A stretch of DNA of 64,000 bases from Bacillota bacterium (GCA_013178125.1 JABLXJ010000003.1:39157-103156); one strand, 5' to 3'. Positions 28,451 through 36,797 are shown, counted from the stretch's first letter. The notes: generated by a model not told the origin, from the sequence alone. Program-made: numbers and translations.

Positions 28451-29683
28451 ATGAAGAGGAATGCTGGTGTCATGGAGATAGACGGAAGAAAGCGGATAGG
28501 GGTTATAGCCTTAACCAAACATGGGGCAATGGTTGGGCGTCGGATTCTGGATTCCCTGGGAGAGGAGGATGCGGTGCTCTTCCTTCCAGGCAGGGCACGG
28601 GGGCCTTTTAATGATCCCCTACTTTTTAGCGACCTCTTTAGCGATTTTGAGATACGCCTCTTCGAAAAGGGGCTCCACCACCTGGTGGCGGAGGTTTTTG
28701 GGGGGACATACCGCGCTCTCATCTTCGTCATGGCGGTTGGTATCGTTGTGAGGGTGATTGCTCCCTACATCAAGGATAAGAGAACCGATCCCGCAGTAAT
28801 TGTGGTAGATGAAGGGGGGCACTTTGCTATCAGCCTTCTCTCGGGACACCTGGGAGGCGCAAATGACCTGGCGCAAAAGGTCGCGAGGGGGATCGGAGCC
28901 ATGCCCGTCATTACGACAGCTACCGACGTCTGGGGCAGGCCCGCTGTTGATGTTCTTGCCAAGAAATTCGCCATGGGAATCGAGCATTTTGAGGACCTCA
29001 AGCATATCAATGCCGCAATTGTGAACGACGAGGGTATACAGATCATAGTAGACTCCGGCCTGGAGCTTCCCCCTGAATGGAAAGGATGGGATATTACGAG
29101 ATATGCCAATGTCAAGACTTTTTCCAATGGAGCCTTTGATGGGCCTATCTATGATGGGTCCATCTATGAGGGATCCTCAGTCCGGGCTTTGCCCAGGGTT
29201 ATTATCACAAACAGGGTTGTAACCGGGTTGCCTCAGTTGCCTCAAAATCCTTACATCATCTTGCGCCCCAAAAACATAATCGTCGGGCTTGGCTGCCGGC
29301 GTGGGGCGAAAGGGGAGGCCATCATAGATGCGGTTTTGCGGGCTCTGGACAAGACGAGCCGAAGCGCGATGAGCATTAAGCATCTGGCCACTATCGACAT
29401 AAAAAAGGATGAGCCGGGGCTTAAAGAGGCGGCCCGCCACTTCGATGTGCCGCTTCGAATCGTTGAAAAGGGAAGGATATTAGAATGTGAAAATGACTTT
29501 GCGACTTCGAAGTTCGTGAAGGAGAGGATAGGGGTGGGGAGCGTATGCGAGCCGGCTGCGGTCTTGAGCGGACGCCAGGCGAAATTAATCCTGCCGAAAA
29601 CGATAATGAAAGGGATCACCGTGGCTGTGGCAGAGGAAGGATCGCTGTGGTGGGAATCGGGCCCGGAGACCTTGCCCACATGA
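28451..29683 (+). CDS. cbiG: Cobalt-precorrin 5A hydrolase
   Basis: Opens the delta-lactone of cobalt-precorrin-5A, releasing acetaldehyde; specific to the anaerobic pathway. The central domain has HFAISLLSGHLGGANDLAQ and ATDVWGRPAVDVLA; the C-terminal CobE-like domain has IIVGLGCRRGAKGEAI and SVCEPAAVLSG. 410 aa. A short in-frame tandem repeat encodes GPIYDGSIYEGS at about residues 230-242. The last dozen residues run into cbiH sequence and do not look like family sequence. ATG 28472 is an alternative start. Confidence 0.94.
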   Translation: MKRNAGVMEIDGRKRIGVIALTKHGAMVGRRILDSLGEEDAVLFLPGRARGPFNDPLLFSDLFSDFEIRLFEKGLHHLVAEVFGGTYRALIFVMAVGIVVRVIAPYIKDKRTDPAVIVVDEGGHFAISLLSGHLGGANDLAQKVARGIGAMPVITTATDVWGRPAVDVLAKKFAMGIEHFEDLKHINAAIVNDEGIQIIVDSGLELPPEWKGWDITRYANVKTFSNGAFDGPIYDGSIYEGSSVRALPRVIITNRVVTGLPQLPQNPYIILRPKNIIVGLGCRRGAKGEAIIDAVLRALDKTSRSAMSIKHLATIDIKKDEPGLKEAARHFDVPLRIVEKGRILECENDFATSKFVKERIGVGSVCEPAAVLSGRQAKLILPKTIMKGITVAVAEEGSLWWESGPETLPT

Positions 29684-30363
29684 GCTTTAGGGCGAAGGAA
29701 GCGATCGAGGATGCCGAAGTGGTCGTGGGATACCGGACTTACTTGGACCTTATTACGGAACTGATCGCTGGCAAGGAGGTTTTAGCCTCCGGAATGACCC
29801 AGGAGGTGGAGCGATGCAGGCAGGCGCTTGATCGTGCATTGCAAGGCAAGCGGATTGCCCTCGTGACCAGCGGCGACCCAGGTATCTATGGCATGGCCGG
29901 GCTTATCCTGGAGATGGTTCACAAGGAGGGGATGCGCCTTCCTGTAGAAATAATCCCGGGGATCACCGCAGCCCTAGCCGCAGCTGCCTCCCTTGGGGCT
30001 CCCCTGATGAACGACTTTGCGGCCATCAGTTTAAGCGACCTCATGACCCCCTGGGAGATAATCGAAAGGCGTCTTGCGGCTGCTGCTGAGGCTGACTTTG
30101 TTACAGTATTATATAATCCCAGGAGCTCCACACGTAGGGAGCAGCTAGCCAGGGCACGCGAGATTTTCTTAAGGTATAGGGACGAAAATACGCCGGTTGG
30201 TGTGGTTAGAAACTGCAAACGGGGCGACGAGGAGATAAATATCCATTGCCTGCGCGATTTCCTTGATTTAAGGATTGACATGTTAACCACAGTTATAATA
30301 GGTAATTCCACCACGTTCACCTTTGATAAATTCATGATTACGCCCAGGGGCTATCGCCTGTAA
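29647..30363 (+). CDS. cbiH: Cobalt-factor-III / precorrin-3B C17-methyltransferase
   Basis: Methylates C17 and contracts the ring. Motifs are VVGIGPGDLAHMSF, TSGDPGIYGMAGL and EIIPGITAALAAAASLGAPL. The first ATG in frame is 29545, which would give 34 non-homologous residues and a 139-bp overlap with cbiG. GTG 29647 is preferred: GAGGAAGG sits six bases upstream and the protein then begins exactly at the family's N terminus. That leaves a 37-bp overlap with cbiG. 238 aa from this start. Confidence 0.93.
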   Translation: MVGIGPGDLAHMSFRAKEAIEDAEVVVGYRTYLDLITELIAGKEVLASGMTQEVERCRQALDRALQGKRIALVTSGDPGIYGMAGLILEMVHKEGMRLPVEIIPGITAALAAAASLGAPLMNDFAAISLSDLMTPWEIIERRLAAAAEADFVTVLYNPRSSTRREQLARAREIFLRYRDENTPVGVVRNCKRGDEEINIHCLRDFLDLRIDMLTTVIIGNSTTFTFDKFMITPRGYRL

Positions 30364-30389
30364 GTCGGGAAGAAAGGTTGTCGAGGGGC

Positions 30390-31247
30390 ATGATTTGGGT
30401 TTTAGCAGGCACCAGAGATGGCAGGGAGATAGTGAACCTATTGTGCAAGAAAGGTTACCACGTCCTGGCGAGCACCGTTACTTCATATGGGGAGGCGCTA
30501 GTCAAGGGGGAATTCGCCGATAGAAGGGTCGACATGAACATGGAGATAGAAATGGATGCATCCGGGCCCTGTAATGGATGTAAGACCCTCATGGGCGCTC
30601 TGGACCTTCATGAAATGGTGCGGGTGATTCGGGAGGAGGGGGTCGATTGGGTTATTGATGCCACGCATCCCTTCGCCGAAGAGGTATCAAAGAATGCCCA
30701 GCGGGCGTGCAGGGAAACCGAGGCCAGGTATGTTCGTTTTGAAAGAGATAGGACTACCTTGCCGCTGGACGATGCACCTATGAGTGGCATGCTTATCAAG
30801 GTAAATACTGCCTCCGAGGCAGCCGAAAAAGCCGTAGAGTGTGGCGATGTTATTTTTTTAACCACAGGCAGTAAGACTCTGGATGTATTTGTCAAGCGGG
30901 CTTTTGAAAAGAAGAAACGAGTCATTGCAAGGGTGCTCCCTGATGCTGACGTTATTCGGAGATGTCTTGAATTGGGGCTCCTGCCGCGGGATATAGTCGC
31001 CATGCAGGGGCCATTCAGTAAAGAGCTGAATAAGGCCCTTCTTCAAGAATACAACGCCTCGGTTATGGTAACGAAGGAAAGTGGGCGGGTGGGTGGGACG
31101 GATACAAAGATAGCGGCAGCCCTGGAACTCGGGATACCAGTGGTTTTGATAGAAAGGCCCGAGGTGAATTATGAGCGCGTGATAACCAGCTACGAAGGGA
31201 TCTTAAGCCTCCTGGGATATGGGGATTTCATGACGGGGAGTGTATAA
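30390..31247 (+). CDS. cbiJ: Cobalt-precorrin-6A reductase
   Basis: NADH-dependent reduction of the macrocycle. The start WVLAGTRDGREIVNLLCKKG, the DATHPFAEEVSKNA segment and the late VTKESGRVGGTDTKIAAALE stretch define CbiJ/CobK. About 285 aa from ATG 30390; TTG 30378 lies in frame upstream. An internal loop with CNGCKTLMGALD is Cys-containing and not obviously conserved. Confidence 0.93.
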   Translation: MIWVLAGTRDGREIVNLLCKKGYHVLASTVTSYGEALVKGEFADRRVDMNMEIEMDASGPCNGCKTLMGALDLHEMVRVIREEGVDWVIDATHPFAEEVSKNAQRACRETEARYVRFERDRTTLPLDDAPMSGMLIKVNTASEAAEKAVECGDVIFLTTGSKTLDVFVKRAFEKKKRVIARVLPDADVIRRCLELGLLPRDIVAMQGPFSKELNKALLQEYNASVMVTKESGRVGGTDTKIAAALELGIPVVLIERPEVNYERVITSYEGILSLLGYGDFMTGSV

Positions 31248-31284
31248 CGGCGGGTGTATAAAAGTTGAGGGGTGAGAACGGGTA

Positions 31285-31917
31285 ATGAAACAAGTGATAA
31301 GCGAAGTCGGCGAACCAAGAGCAATCGAAGAGAGGAGTATGCAAATTATCGGGAAGCTTCTCGAGGGACGAGAATTGCCTCCCGGCGAGGAATCTGTGAC
31401 AAAGCGTGTAGTTCATGCCACAGCCGACGTGGAATACGCAGATCTCTTACAGTTCCATCCGCATGCTGTCGGGGCCGGCCTTGAGGCTATCCGAGCAGGG
31501 TACAGCGTCGTGGCCGATGTTAACATGGTCAAAGCGGGCATCAACAGCGCAAAGCTCAGGGTCTATGGGGGTGAAGTTCGGTGCTTTGTCGCCGAGCCCA
31601 GAGTGGTAGAGGAGGCTCAAAGAAGGGGAGTGACCAGAGCAAGGGTGGCCATGCGGTTTGCCGCGGAAGATCCTGATAACAGGATTTATGTGATCGGCAA
31701 TTCGCCTACGGCGCTTTTCGAGCTATGCGACCTCATAGCAAAGGGGAAGATCTCGCCCGCGTTGGTGATCGGGACCCCGGTCGGCTTCGTCGGAGCTGCC
31801 GAGTCGAAAGGATTGCTTACCACCCTCGAGATCCCTTATATAATTACGAGGGGACCCAAGGGGGGCAGTAGCGTGGCTGTTGCAATCTTTAATGCATTGC
31901 TCTATATGCTGAATTAG
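31285..31917 (+). CDS. cbiC: Cobalt-precorrin-8 (precorrin-8X) methylmutase
   Basis: Moves the methyl from C11 to C12, giving cobyrinate. The conserved [20 protein letters not shown] contains the catalytic His, followed by [13 protein letters not shown] and [12 protein letters not shown]. 210 aa, normal. GGGTA precedes ATG 31285; the gap from cbiJ is 37 bp. Confidence 0.96.
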   Translation: MKQVISEVGEPRAIEERSMQIIGKLLEGRELPPGEESVTKRVVHATADVEYADLLQFHPHAVGAGLEAIRAGYSVVADVNMVKAGINSAKLRVYGGEVRCFVAEPRVVEEAQRRGVTRARVAMRFAAEDPDNRIYVIGNSPTALFELCDLIAKGKISPALVIGTPVGFVGAAESKGLLTTLEIPYIITRGPKGGSSVAVAIFNALLYMLN

Positions 31918-32016
31918 CTTTTATCTTTAACCTGATCTTTCGTAGCTACTCAATAGATATCTGAAAAACCCAGTGAAGTTTTGTAAACTAACTTAGGGAG
32001 GAGCACGGCCACTTTT

Positions 32017-33408
32017 ATGGATATTCCTCGCATTGTTATCGCGGGCACCCACAGCGGTGTAGGCAAGACTACCATCTCGGTCGGTCTGATGGGCGCATTC
32101 AGGCAGAAGGGGTTTACCGTCCAGGGGTTCAAGGCGGGCCCTGATTTCATAGACCCGGGCTACCATACTGTTGTCACGGGCAGGATCTCCCGGAATCTAG
32201 ACACCTGGATGGTGGATCCCAATGTGAATCTGGAGCTATTCCAAAAGGGAGCCACCGGGGCTGATATCTCAGTTATCGAAGGCGTAATGGGGCTCTACGA
32301 TGGAGTAAGCGCTAGTGATGAGCGAGGGAGCACTGCCCATCTCAGTAAGGTATTGGCAAGCCCCGTCGTGCTGGTTGTAAACGCCGAGAGTCTGGCCCGC
32401 AGTGCAGCGGCTATTGTTTTGGGGTATATGCACTTCGATCCCGATGTAAGGATAGCAGGGGTGATCCTCAATCGGGTGGCAGGCCCGCGACATTACGAGA
32501 TGGTCAGGGATGCCATTGAATCTAAATGCAGGATCCCAGTTGTGGGCTGGCTTAAACGAGACCAAGAACTCGAAATGCCGGAGCGCCATCTAGGGTTGGT
32601 GCCTGCGGGGGAGCGAGGCGATCTTTCGGACCTCTTTAAGAAGCTCGCAGCGAGGATAGCGGAGGGTATCGATCTCCAGGAGCTTATCAGGATAGCGAAG
32701 TCCGCTCCTAAACTTCAACCGGTTGAGTTCCCTCCAACATTATCCCCTATCCCAATTGGAGCCCGGGCAAATCCTGTGCGAATAGCAATCGCCAGGGACG
32801 AGGCTTTTTCATTCTACTATCAGGACAACCTTGACATGCTGTGCAGTCGAGGAGCTGAGCTTGTTGAATTCAGCCCCTTACGAGACCCAGGCCTGCCCTG
32901 TGACGTCGCTGGGATATACATCGGTGGAGGCTTCCCCGAGGTCTTCGCCGCCAGCCTCGCCGCCAACGAACACATGAAAGAGTGCATCCGGGCGGCAGAT
33001 CGCCAGGGTATCCCGATCTATGCCGAGTGCGGCGGTCTAATGTATCTAAGCCAGGCCATTATTGATCTTGAGGGAAGAAGCTACCCGATGGTTGGCCTCC
33101 TCCCCGTGAAGGTGAAGATGCAAAAACGCCTGGCAGCGCTCGGATATGTAGAGGTGATTGCTAGGGAGGATAACATCCTTATGAATGCGGGGGAAAGGGC
33201 GCGGGGACACGAGTTTCACTACTCCGACCTGATCAAGGTCGATGTTGATCCAAGGATACATAGGGCTTACATATTTCAAGGGAAGAAAGAGGGAAGGGAG
33301 GAGGGGTTTGCCCGCGATAACCTCCTGACAGCATACACCCATCTGCATTTTGCCTCCAACCCTCGCCTTGTGGATAATTTTCTCAAAAGATGTAATCAAA
33401 AGGCGTAA
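32017..33408 (+). CDS. cbiA: Cobyrinate a,c-diamide synthase
   Basis: ATP- and glutamine-dependent amidation of the a and c side chains of cobyrinate, the last corrin step encoded here. The N-terminal P-loop is AGTHSGVGKTTISVGL, followed by KAGPDFIDPGYH; the C-terminal amidotransferase domain has YIGGGFPEVFA and the nucleophile Cys in YAECGGLMYLS, with His in GHEFHYSD. 463 aa. Separated from cbiC by 99 bp, with GGAGGAG upstream of ATG 32017. The late genes (cbiP, cobD, cobU, cobS and others) are not in the window. Confidence 0.96.
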   Translation: MDIPRIVIAGTHSGVGKTTISVGLMGAFRQKGFTVQGFKAGPDFIDPGYHTVVTGRISRNLDTWMVDPNVNLELFQKGATGADISVIEGVMGLYDGVSASDERGSTAHLSKVLASPVVLVVNAESLARSAAAIVLGYMHFDPDVRIAGVILNRVAGPRHYEMVRDAIESKCRIPVVGWLKRDQELEMPERHLGLVPAGERGDLSDLFKKLAARIAEGIDLQELIRIAKSAPKLQPVEFPPTLSPIPIGARANPVRIAIARDEAFSFYYQDNLDMLCSRGAELVEFSPLRDPGLPCDVAGIYIGGGFPEVFAASLAANEHMKECIRAADRQGIPIYAECGGLMYLSQAIIDLEGRSYPMVGLLPVKVKMQKRLAALGYVEVIAREDNILMNAGERARGHEFHYSDLIKVDVDPRIHRAYIFQGKKEGREEGFARDNLLTAYTHLHFASNPRLVDNFLKRCNQKA

Positions 33409-33473
33409 AAGGCATAGTGGCGTTATGGGCGAGCATCAGGGTTGAGTTTCGCTGGCATCAGTAGTAAGGCCCC

Positions 33474-33509
33474 ATTCGTCTTGTGAACGTGGAGAAAGAC
33501 GAATATAAT
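33474..33509 (+). promoter_or_regulatory. Promoter inside an inverted repeat, for queT-queF
   Basis: TTGTGA (33481-33486) and a perfect TATAAT (33504-33509) are separated by exactly 17 bp. Arms ATTCGTCTT (33474-33482) and AAGACGAAT (33496-33504) overlap the -35 and the first base of the -10, as an operator would. This leaves an untranslated leader of about 140 nt before queT. Confidence 0.65.
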
Positions 33510-33657
33510 ATTCTCGGTGGCGGGATGGTCGGATGCTACGTGTATGGGGCATCTACTTTTGGTACAGGAAGGAGTTGATGAGGTAGCCGAAATCGAGCAG
33601 ACTAAGAGAGGGTAGACTAAATAACACAAGAGAGGATAAAGGTTCAGGAGGTGGGCC

Positions 33658-34125
33658 ATGAAGAATCAGGTGAGGAAATTGGCGGAGGTAGGAGTGATCG
33701 CTGCCGTATATGCTGCGCTGGTATATCTGCTAGCGCCGATTTCTTTTGCACTCCTACAATTTCGGGTAGCCGAGGTGGTCAAATCCTTGGCTATCTTCAG
33801 AAAGCATACGATCTGGGCTATGGGAATCGGGGTAGCTGCTGCTAATCTTGCCAGCCCTTATGTCGGGATTTGGGAGCTGGCATGGATGCCAGCCATGAAC
33901 CTCGTTGGCGGATACATTGCATGGTTTGTGGGCACCAAAACCACCCCATATGCTGGCGCGGCTTTTTTTGCTGCATGGATCTCCCTTGCAGTAGGTATTA
34001 TGTTAAAAACAGTGTTAGGCTTGCCATTTTGGCCCACATTTGGCACTATCTTGGTTCCAGAGGCCATACTTGTAATAGGTGGGGTCCCCATTATGCGTTG
34101 GGTATCAGAGAGGATGAGTGACTGA
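33658..34125 (+). CDS. queT: QueT-family transporter (queuosine precursor uptake)
   Basis: 155-aa membrane protein with about five hydrophobic segments, matching the QueT family of substrate-specific (S) components, which use a shared ECF energising module. The N-terminal VGVIAAVYAALVYLLAPISF and FRVAEVVKSLAIF segments are family-like. The ligand is inferred from queF, which follows with one base of overlap: 7-cyano- or 7-aminomethyl-7-deazaguanine. ATG 33658 has AGGAGGTG just upstream. Confidence 0.88.
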   Translation: MKNQVRKLAEVGVIAAVYAALVYLLAPISFALLQFRVAEVVKSLAIFRKHTIWAMGIGVAAANLASPYVGIWELAWMPAMNLVGGYIAWFVGTKTTPYAGAAFFAAWISLAVGIMLKTVLGLPFWPTFGTILVPEAILVIGGVPIMRWVSERMSD

Positions 34126-34526
34126 TGGATAAATATAGTCAAAAGCGTTTTGACGTGCTTAAAGAAGATGCCATAGACCGAGAAGCGCTGGAGGCGATAG
34201 ATTACGCTTATCCTGGCAAAGAGATAGTCGTGGAGTATTTCACCGAGGAATTTACCTCAGTATGTCCTTGGTCGGGTTTGCCTGATTTCGGACGGCTCAG
34301 CATAAAATACGTGCCCGATAGGTTGCTAATTGAACTTAAATCCCTCAAGTATTACTTGCTTTCCTATAGGCAGGTGGGGATTTTGCAAGAACATGCGGTA
34401 AATCAAATCCTCCAGGACCTCGTGGTGATATGCCAGCCCATCAAGATGACGGTGGAAATGGAGTTTAGCCCACGAGGCGGCATTGGAACCAAGGTGACTG
34501 CTTCCTATGAGCGTAAGAAGGGGTAA
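34125..34526 (+). CDS. queF: NADPH-dependent 7-cyano-7-deazaguanine reductase
   Basis: Reduces preQ0 to preQ1 in queuosine synthesis. The catalytic Cys is in SVCPWSGLPDFG and the QueF signature is IELKSLKYYLLSYR. 133 aa, the short unimodular type seen in Bacillota. The start overlaps the queT stop (TGATG). With queT but no queCDE here, the pair could salvage imported preQ0. Confidence 0.95.
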   Translation: MDKYSQKRFDVLKEDAIDREALEAIDYAYPGKEIVVEYFTEEFTSVCPWSGLPDFGRLSIKYVPDRLLIELKSLKYYLLSYRQVGILQEHAVNQILQDLVVICQPIKMTVEMEFSPRGGIGTKVTASYERKKG

Positions 34527-34607
34527 TGGAACGGAGCGCGTTTCGTAGACCGCCCGCCACTTATTTAAGTAGTTAGCAGGAAGAGGCAAAATTTCTTTTT
34601 AAAGGGC

Positions 34608-34637
34608 TTGACAGCCAGTGCTTGTCGATAGTATATT
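34608..34637 (+). promoter_or_regulatory. Promoter for the metalloregulator gene
   Basis: TTGACA (34608-34613) and TATATT (34632-34637) with an 18-bp spacer. The Fur-type box at 34649-34667 would lie just downstream of the transcription start. Confidence 0.65.
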
Positions 34638-34648
34638 TATTGTGAAAG

Positions 34649-34667
34649 ATTGAGAATGATTCTCAAT
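34649..34667. promoter_or_regulatory. Fur-type operator
   Basis: The 19-bp perfect palindrome ATTGAGAATGATTCTCAAT fits the 7-1-7 Fur/PerR-class box (TGATAAT-N-ATTATCA) with one symmetrical change per half. It lies right after the promoter at 34608-34637; a Fur-family gene is 3.6 kb downstream. Confidence 0.75.
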
Positions 34668-34720
34668 ATAACAGTTTATAATAGTTTATCTTTGGAACCG
34701 GTAAGGATTTTTGTTTCCCC

Positions 34721-34744
34721 ATAAGTTAGGCATACCTAACTTAT
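34721..34744. promoter_or_regulatory. MntR/IdeR-type operator, site 1
   Basis: Ten-base arms ATAAGTTAGG and CCTAACTTAT flank the spacer CATA. The inner GTTAGG-N4-CCTAAC resembles DtxR/IdeR boxes and recurs before feoB at 35943-35958. It ends 27 bp before the GTG of the DtxR-family regulator gene, which suggests autoregulation. Confidence 0.75.
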
Positions 34745-34771
34745 AATGCGTTTATTGAAGAAGGTGAGGGT

Positions 34772-35497
34772 GTGAGCGAGGCCTACGTCATATCTACGGC
34801 TATGCAGGATTACCTGGAAACTATTTTGGAACTTTCAGAGAAAAAGGGCTTGGTAAGGGTTACGGATATAGCCGCCAAATTAGGTATCGCCAAGGCCAGC
34901 GTGAATCAGGCTATCCACAGCTTGAAGGGCCTCAAGCTGGCAAGACATGAGCGATATGGCCCGATTGAGCTTACTTCGAAAGGCCGAGAACATGCAGTCA
35001 AGATTCGCCGCAGACACCAGCTTCTGCGTAAATTCCTGATCGAGGTCCTGGATGTTGATCCTAAAACTGCTGAAAAGGACGCTTGCTTGATGGAACACGT
35101 AATCAGCCCGGTAACGCTGGAGCGGCTGATAGAATTCCTGGAGACGATGAGCTCCTCAAAGGAGATGCTTACCAACGGCGAGGTCGAGGCCTCAAAGAAA
35201 GCCGAGAAAATAGCAACTGAAAAGGGGATTTTAAAAATGGGTGCGATCAATAAGACTAATGTTCCTGATGTTCGGGCGCTGAGCGAGCTCAAGCCGGGCA
35301 CTAGAGGAAAGGTGATCCGCATCGTAGGCACAAGGGAAGTGCGGCGCCGAATCCTCGATATGGGCGTGGTCCCCGGAGCAAAGATAGTGATTGAAGGGGT
35401 GGCGCCGTTGGGCGATCCTATCGAGGTTATGGTGAAGGGTTATCATCTGAGCCTTCGCAAAAATGAAGCGGCGGATATTTTTGTTGAACTATTGTAA
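34772..35497 (+). CDS. DtxR/MntR-family metalloregulator with C-terminal FeoA domain
   Basis: 241 aa. The N-terminal winged helix (residues 1-65: MQDYLETILELSEKKGLVRV, AAKLGIAKASVNQAIHSLKG) and the metal-binding dimer region (HQLLRKFL with DACLMEHVIS, about 80-115) are of the DtxR type; residues about 165-241 are a FeoA/SH3-like domain (LSELKPGTRGKVIRIVG). GTG 34772 follows GAAGGTGAGGG. It sits behind a Fur box and its own probable operator, and before feoA and feoB, so it likely controls iron or manganese uptake. Which metal it senses cannot be told. Confidence 0.9.
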   Translation: MSEAYVISTAMQDYLETILELSEKKGLVRVTDIAAKLGIAKASVNQAIHSLKGLKLARHERYGPIELTSKGREHAVKIRRRHQLLRKFLIEVLDVDPKTAEKDACLMEHVISPVTLERLIEFLETMSSSKEMLTNGEVEASKKAEKIATEKGILKMGAINKTNVPDVRALSELKPGTRGKVIRIVGTREVRRRILDMGVVPGAKIVIEGVAPLGDPIEVMVKGYHLSLRKNEAADIFVELL

Positions 35498-35579
35498 TGC
35501 TCTGTGGATGCGTCCACGGGCCATAATATGTACTGGGTAACTATGGTGGGTTATAGCGAGATCGAGGTGTTTTTAGAGT

Positions 35580-35849
35580 ATGGAAAATGGCGCGTTACCT
35601 CTTAGTTTTTTACCGACAGGTCGAGATGCTACCATCAAAGATGTCCTTGGTGGCTTCGGTCTCCGTCGAAAGCTAACGGAGCTGGGAGTTGTACGGGGGC
35701 GGCTCATTCGCGTTGTTCAGAATGATTTCGCCGGTCCGATAATTATTTCAGTGGGAGATGGCCGCCTGGCCCTTGGACGCGGGATGGCTCAAAAAATAAT
35801 AGTGGAAGAGCTAAATGGCAAAAGAGCTGCATTTGATGATCCCAATTAG
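35580..35849 (+). CDS. feoA: FeoA family protein
   Basis: 89-aa SH3-like protein that assists the ferrous iron transporter FeoB. The family pattern GFGLRRKLTELGVVRGRLIRVVQ and the C-terminal ALGRGMAQKIIVEEL are visible. It lies between the FeoA-bearing regulator and the feoB gene. The ribosome-binding site is weak. Confidence 0.85.
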   Translation: MENGALPLSFLPTGRDATIKDVLGGFGLRRKLTELGVVRGRLIRVVQNDFAGPIIISVGDGRLALGRGMAQKIIVEELNGKRAAFDDPN

Positions 35850-35941
35850 ATAACTAATGAAATGCTGAGTAACATTCGTTTTAATTTTAATTCCTGGATT
35901 TCCCTAAATGGTTTATTGGGTTATTGTTTTTTGGGATACTA

Positions 35942-35959
35942 TGTTAGGTCAGCCTAACA
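35942..35959. promoter_or_regulatory. MntR/IdeR-type operator, site 2
   Basis: TGTTAGG (35942-35948) and CCTAACA (35953-35959) flank TCAG. The core equals the site at 34721-34744. It lies 24 bp before the likely GTG start of feoB and near a weak TATACT-like -10. Confidence 0.7.
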
Positions 35960-35982
35960 AATTTGCGTGGGAGGGAACACCT

Positions 35983-36549
35983 GTGGAAGCAAGGGCGAAG
36001 ACGGGAACTGAGAAGGAGATTGTACTTGCTTTAGCTGGCAATCCAAATTCGGGAAAGACGAGCATATTCAATGATCTTACTGGTGCACGTCAGCATGTGG
36101 GGAACTGGCCTGGCGTTACGGTCGAAAAGAAGGAAGGAAGCCTTACCTACCAGGGCGAAACCATCCGTGTTGTGGATTTACCGGGGACTTATAGCCTTGG
36201 CGCTTATTCTGAGGATGAGCTGATAGCCCGGAACTTCATTCTTTTTGAAAGGCCTGATGTAGTGATCAATGTGGTTGATGCTTCAAACATTGAGCGCAAC
36301 CTCTACCTGACTATCCAGATGTTGGAGATGGGTGCGAACGTCGTGATCGCCTTGAATATGTTCGATGAGGCGAAGGCGCGCAAAATCGAGATCGATGTAA
36401 CAAGGCTCTCAGAGCTCTTGGGCGTACCCGTGGTGCCGACAGTAGCTACAAAAAATGAGGGAATTAAAGAGCTCATTTCTGAAACTGTAAAAAGAGCAAG
36501 GGAAGCTCGCCCCAAACCATTAAAAGTGAGTTACGGGGGGAAAATGTAG
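35983..36549 (+). CDS. feoB: FeoB GTPase domain only (truncated ferrous iron transporter)
   Basis: Only the cytosolic G domain of FeoB is present: G1 AGNPNSGKTS, G2 GNWPGVTVEKKEG, G3 VVDLPGTYSLGAYS, G4 ALNMFDEA, then a short helical segment. The roughly 450-residue membrane part of a normal 650-750-aa FeoB is missing; the frame ends in TAG at 36547. GTG 35983 after GGGAGGGA is preferred to ATG 35908, because the latter would run through the operator. No second feoB piece follows. Either a decayed gene or a free FeoB-like GTPase. A 14-bp direct repeat at the 3' end may mark the break. Confidence 0.85.
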   Translation: MEARAKTGTEKEIVLALAGNPNSGKTSIFNDLTGARQHVGNWPGVTVEKKEGSLTYQGETIRVVDLPGTYSLGAYSEDELIARNFILFERPDVVINVVDASNIERNLYLTIQMLEMGANVVIALNMFDEAKARKIEIDVTRLSELLGVPVVPTVATKNEGIKELISETVKRAREARPKPLKVSYGGKM

Positions 36550-36579
36550 AATAAGAGTTACAAATAAAATGTAGAATAA
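36541..36579 (+). repeat. 14-bp direct repeat at the end of feoB
   Basis: AAAATGTAGAATAA occurs at 36541-36554 and again at 36566-36579. The first copy contains the feoB stop codon. Confidence 0.8.
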
Positions 36580-36797
36580 ATCAGGGTGTTAGAAAGTCGG
36601 ACATGATTTTCGTGGCTTGATCTTCTAAGTGCATGCCTTCCATACGCGTGGGACTTCCGGAGTCAAAGGTCTCCCTGTCGGAAGAGATTCACTTCAGACT
36701 TGGAGGGGAGCGAAAGCCTGGTCGGGGGAGACCGGTTGACATGAGTTAACATGCATCGTTAAAGAGTGTTGAGTTTTCCGACCAGGCAAGGAATAAT
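36580..36797 (+). other. Structured leader before the aldo/keto reductase gene
   Basis: GCCTGGTCGG (36716-36725) pairs perfectly with CCGACCAGGC (36778-36787), closing a 52-nt loop 10 nt before the ATG at 36798. Upstream, CTTCCG and CGGAAG (about 36653-36681) form another stem. There is no coding potential. It does not match a riboswitch class I can name. Confidence 0.5.

Noticed and set aside
33409..33657. preQ1 riboswitch before queT
   Set aside because: Context is right but I could not find the conserved core of class I or II; left as a question in the findings.
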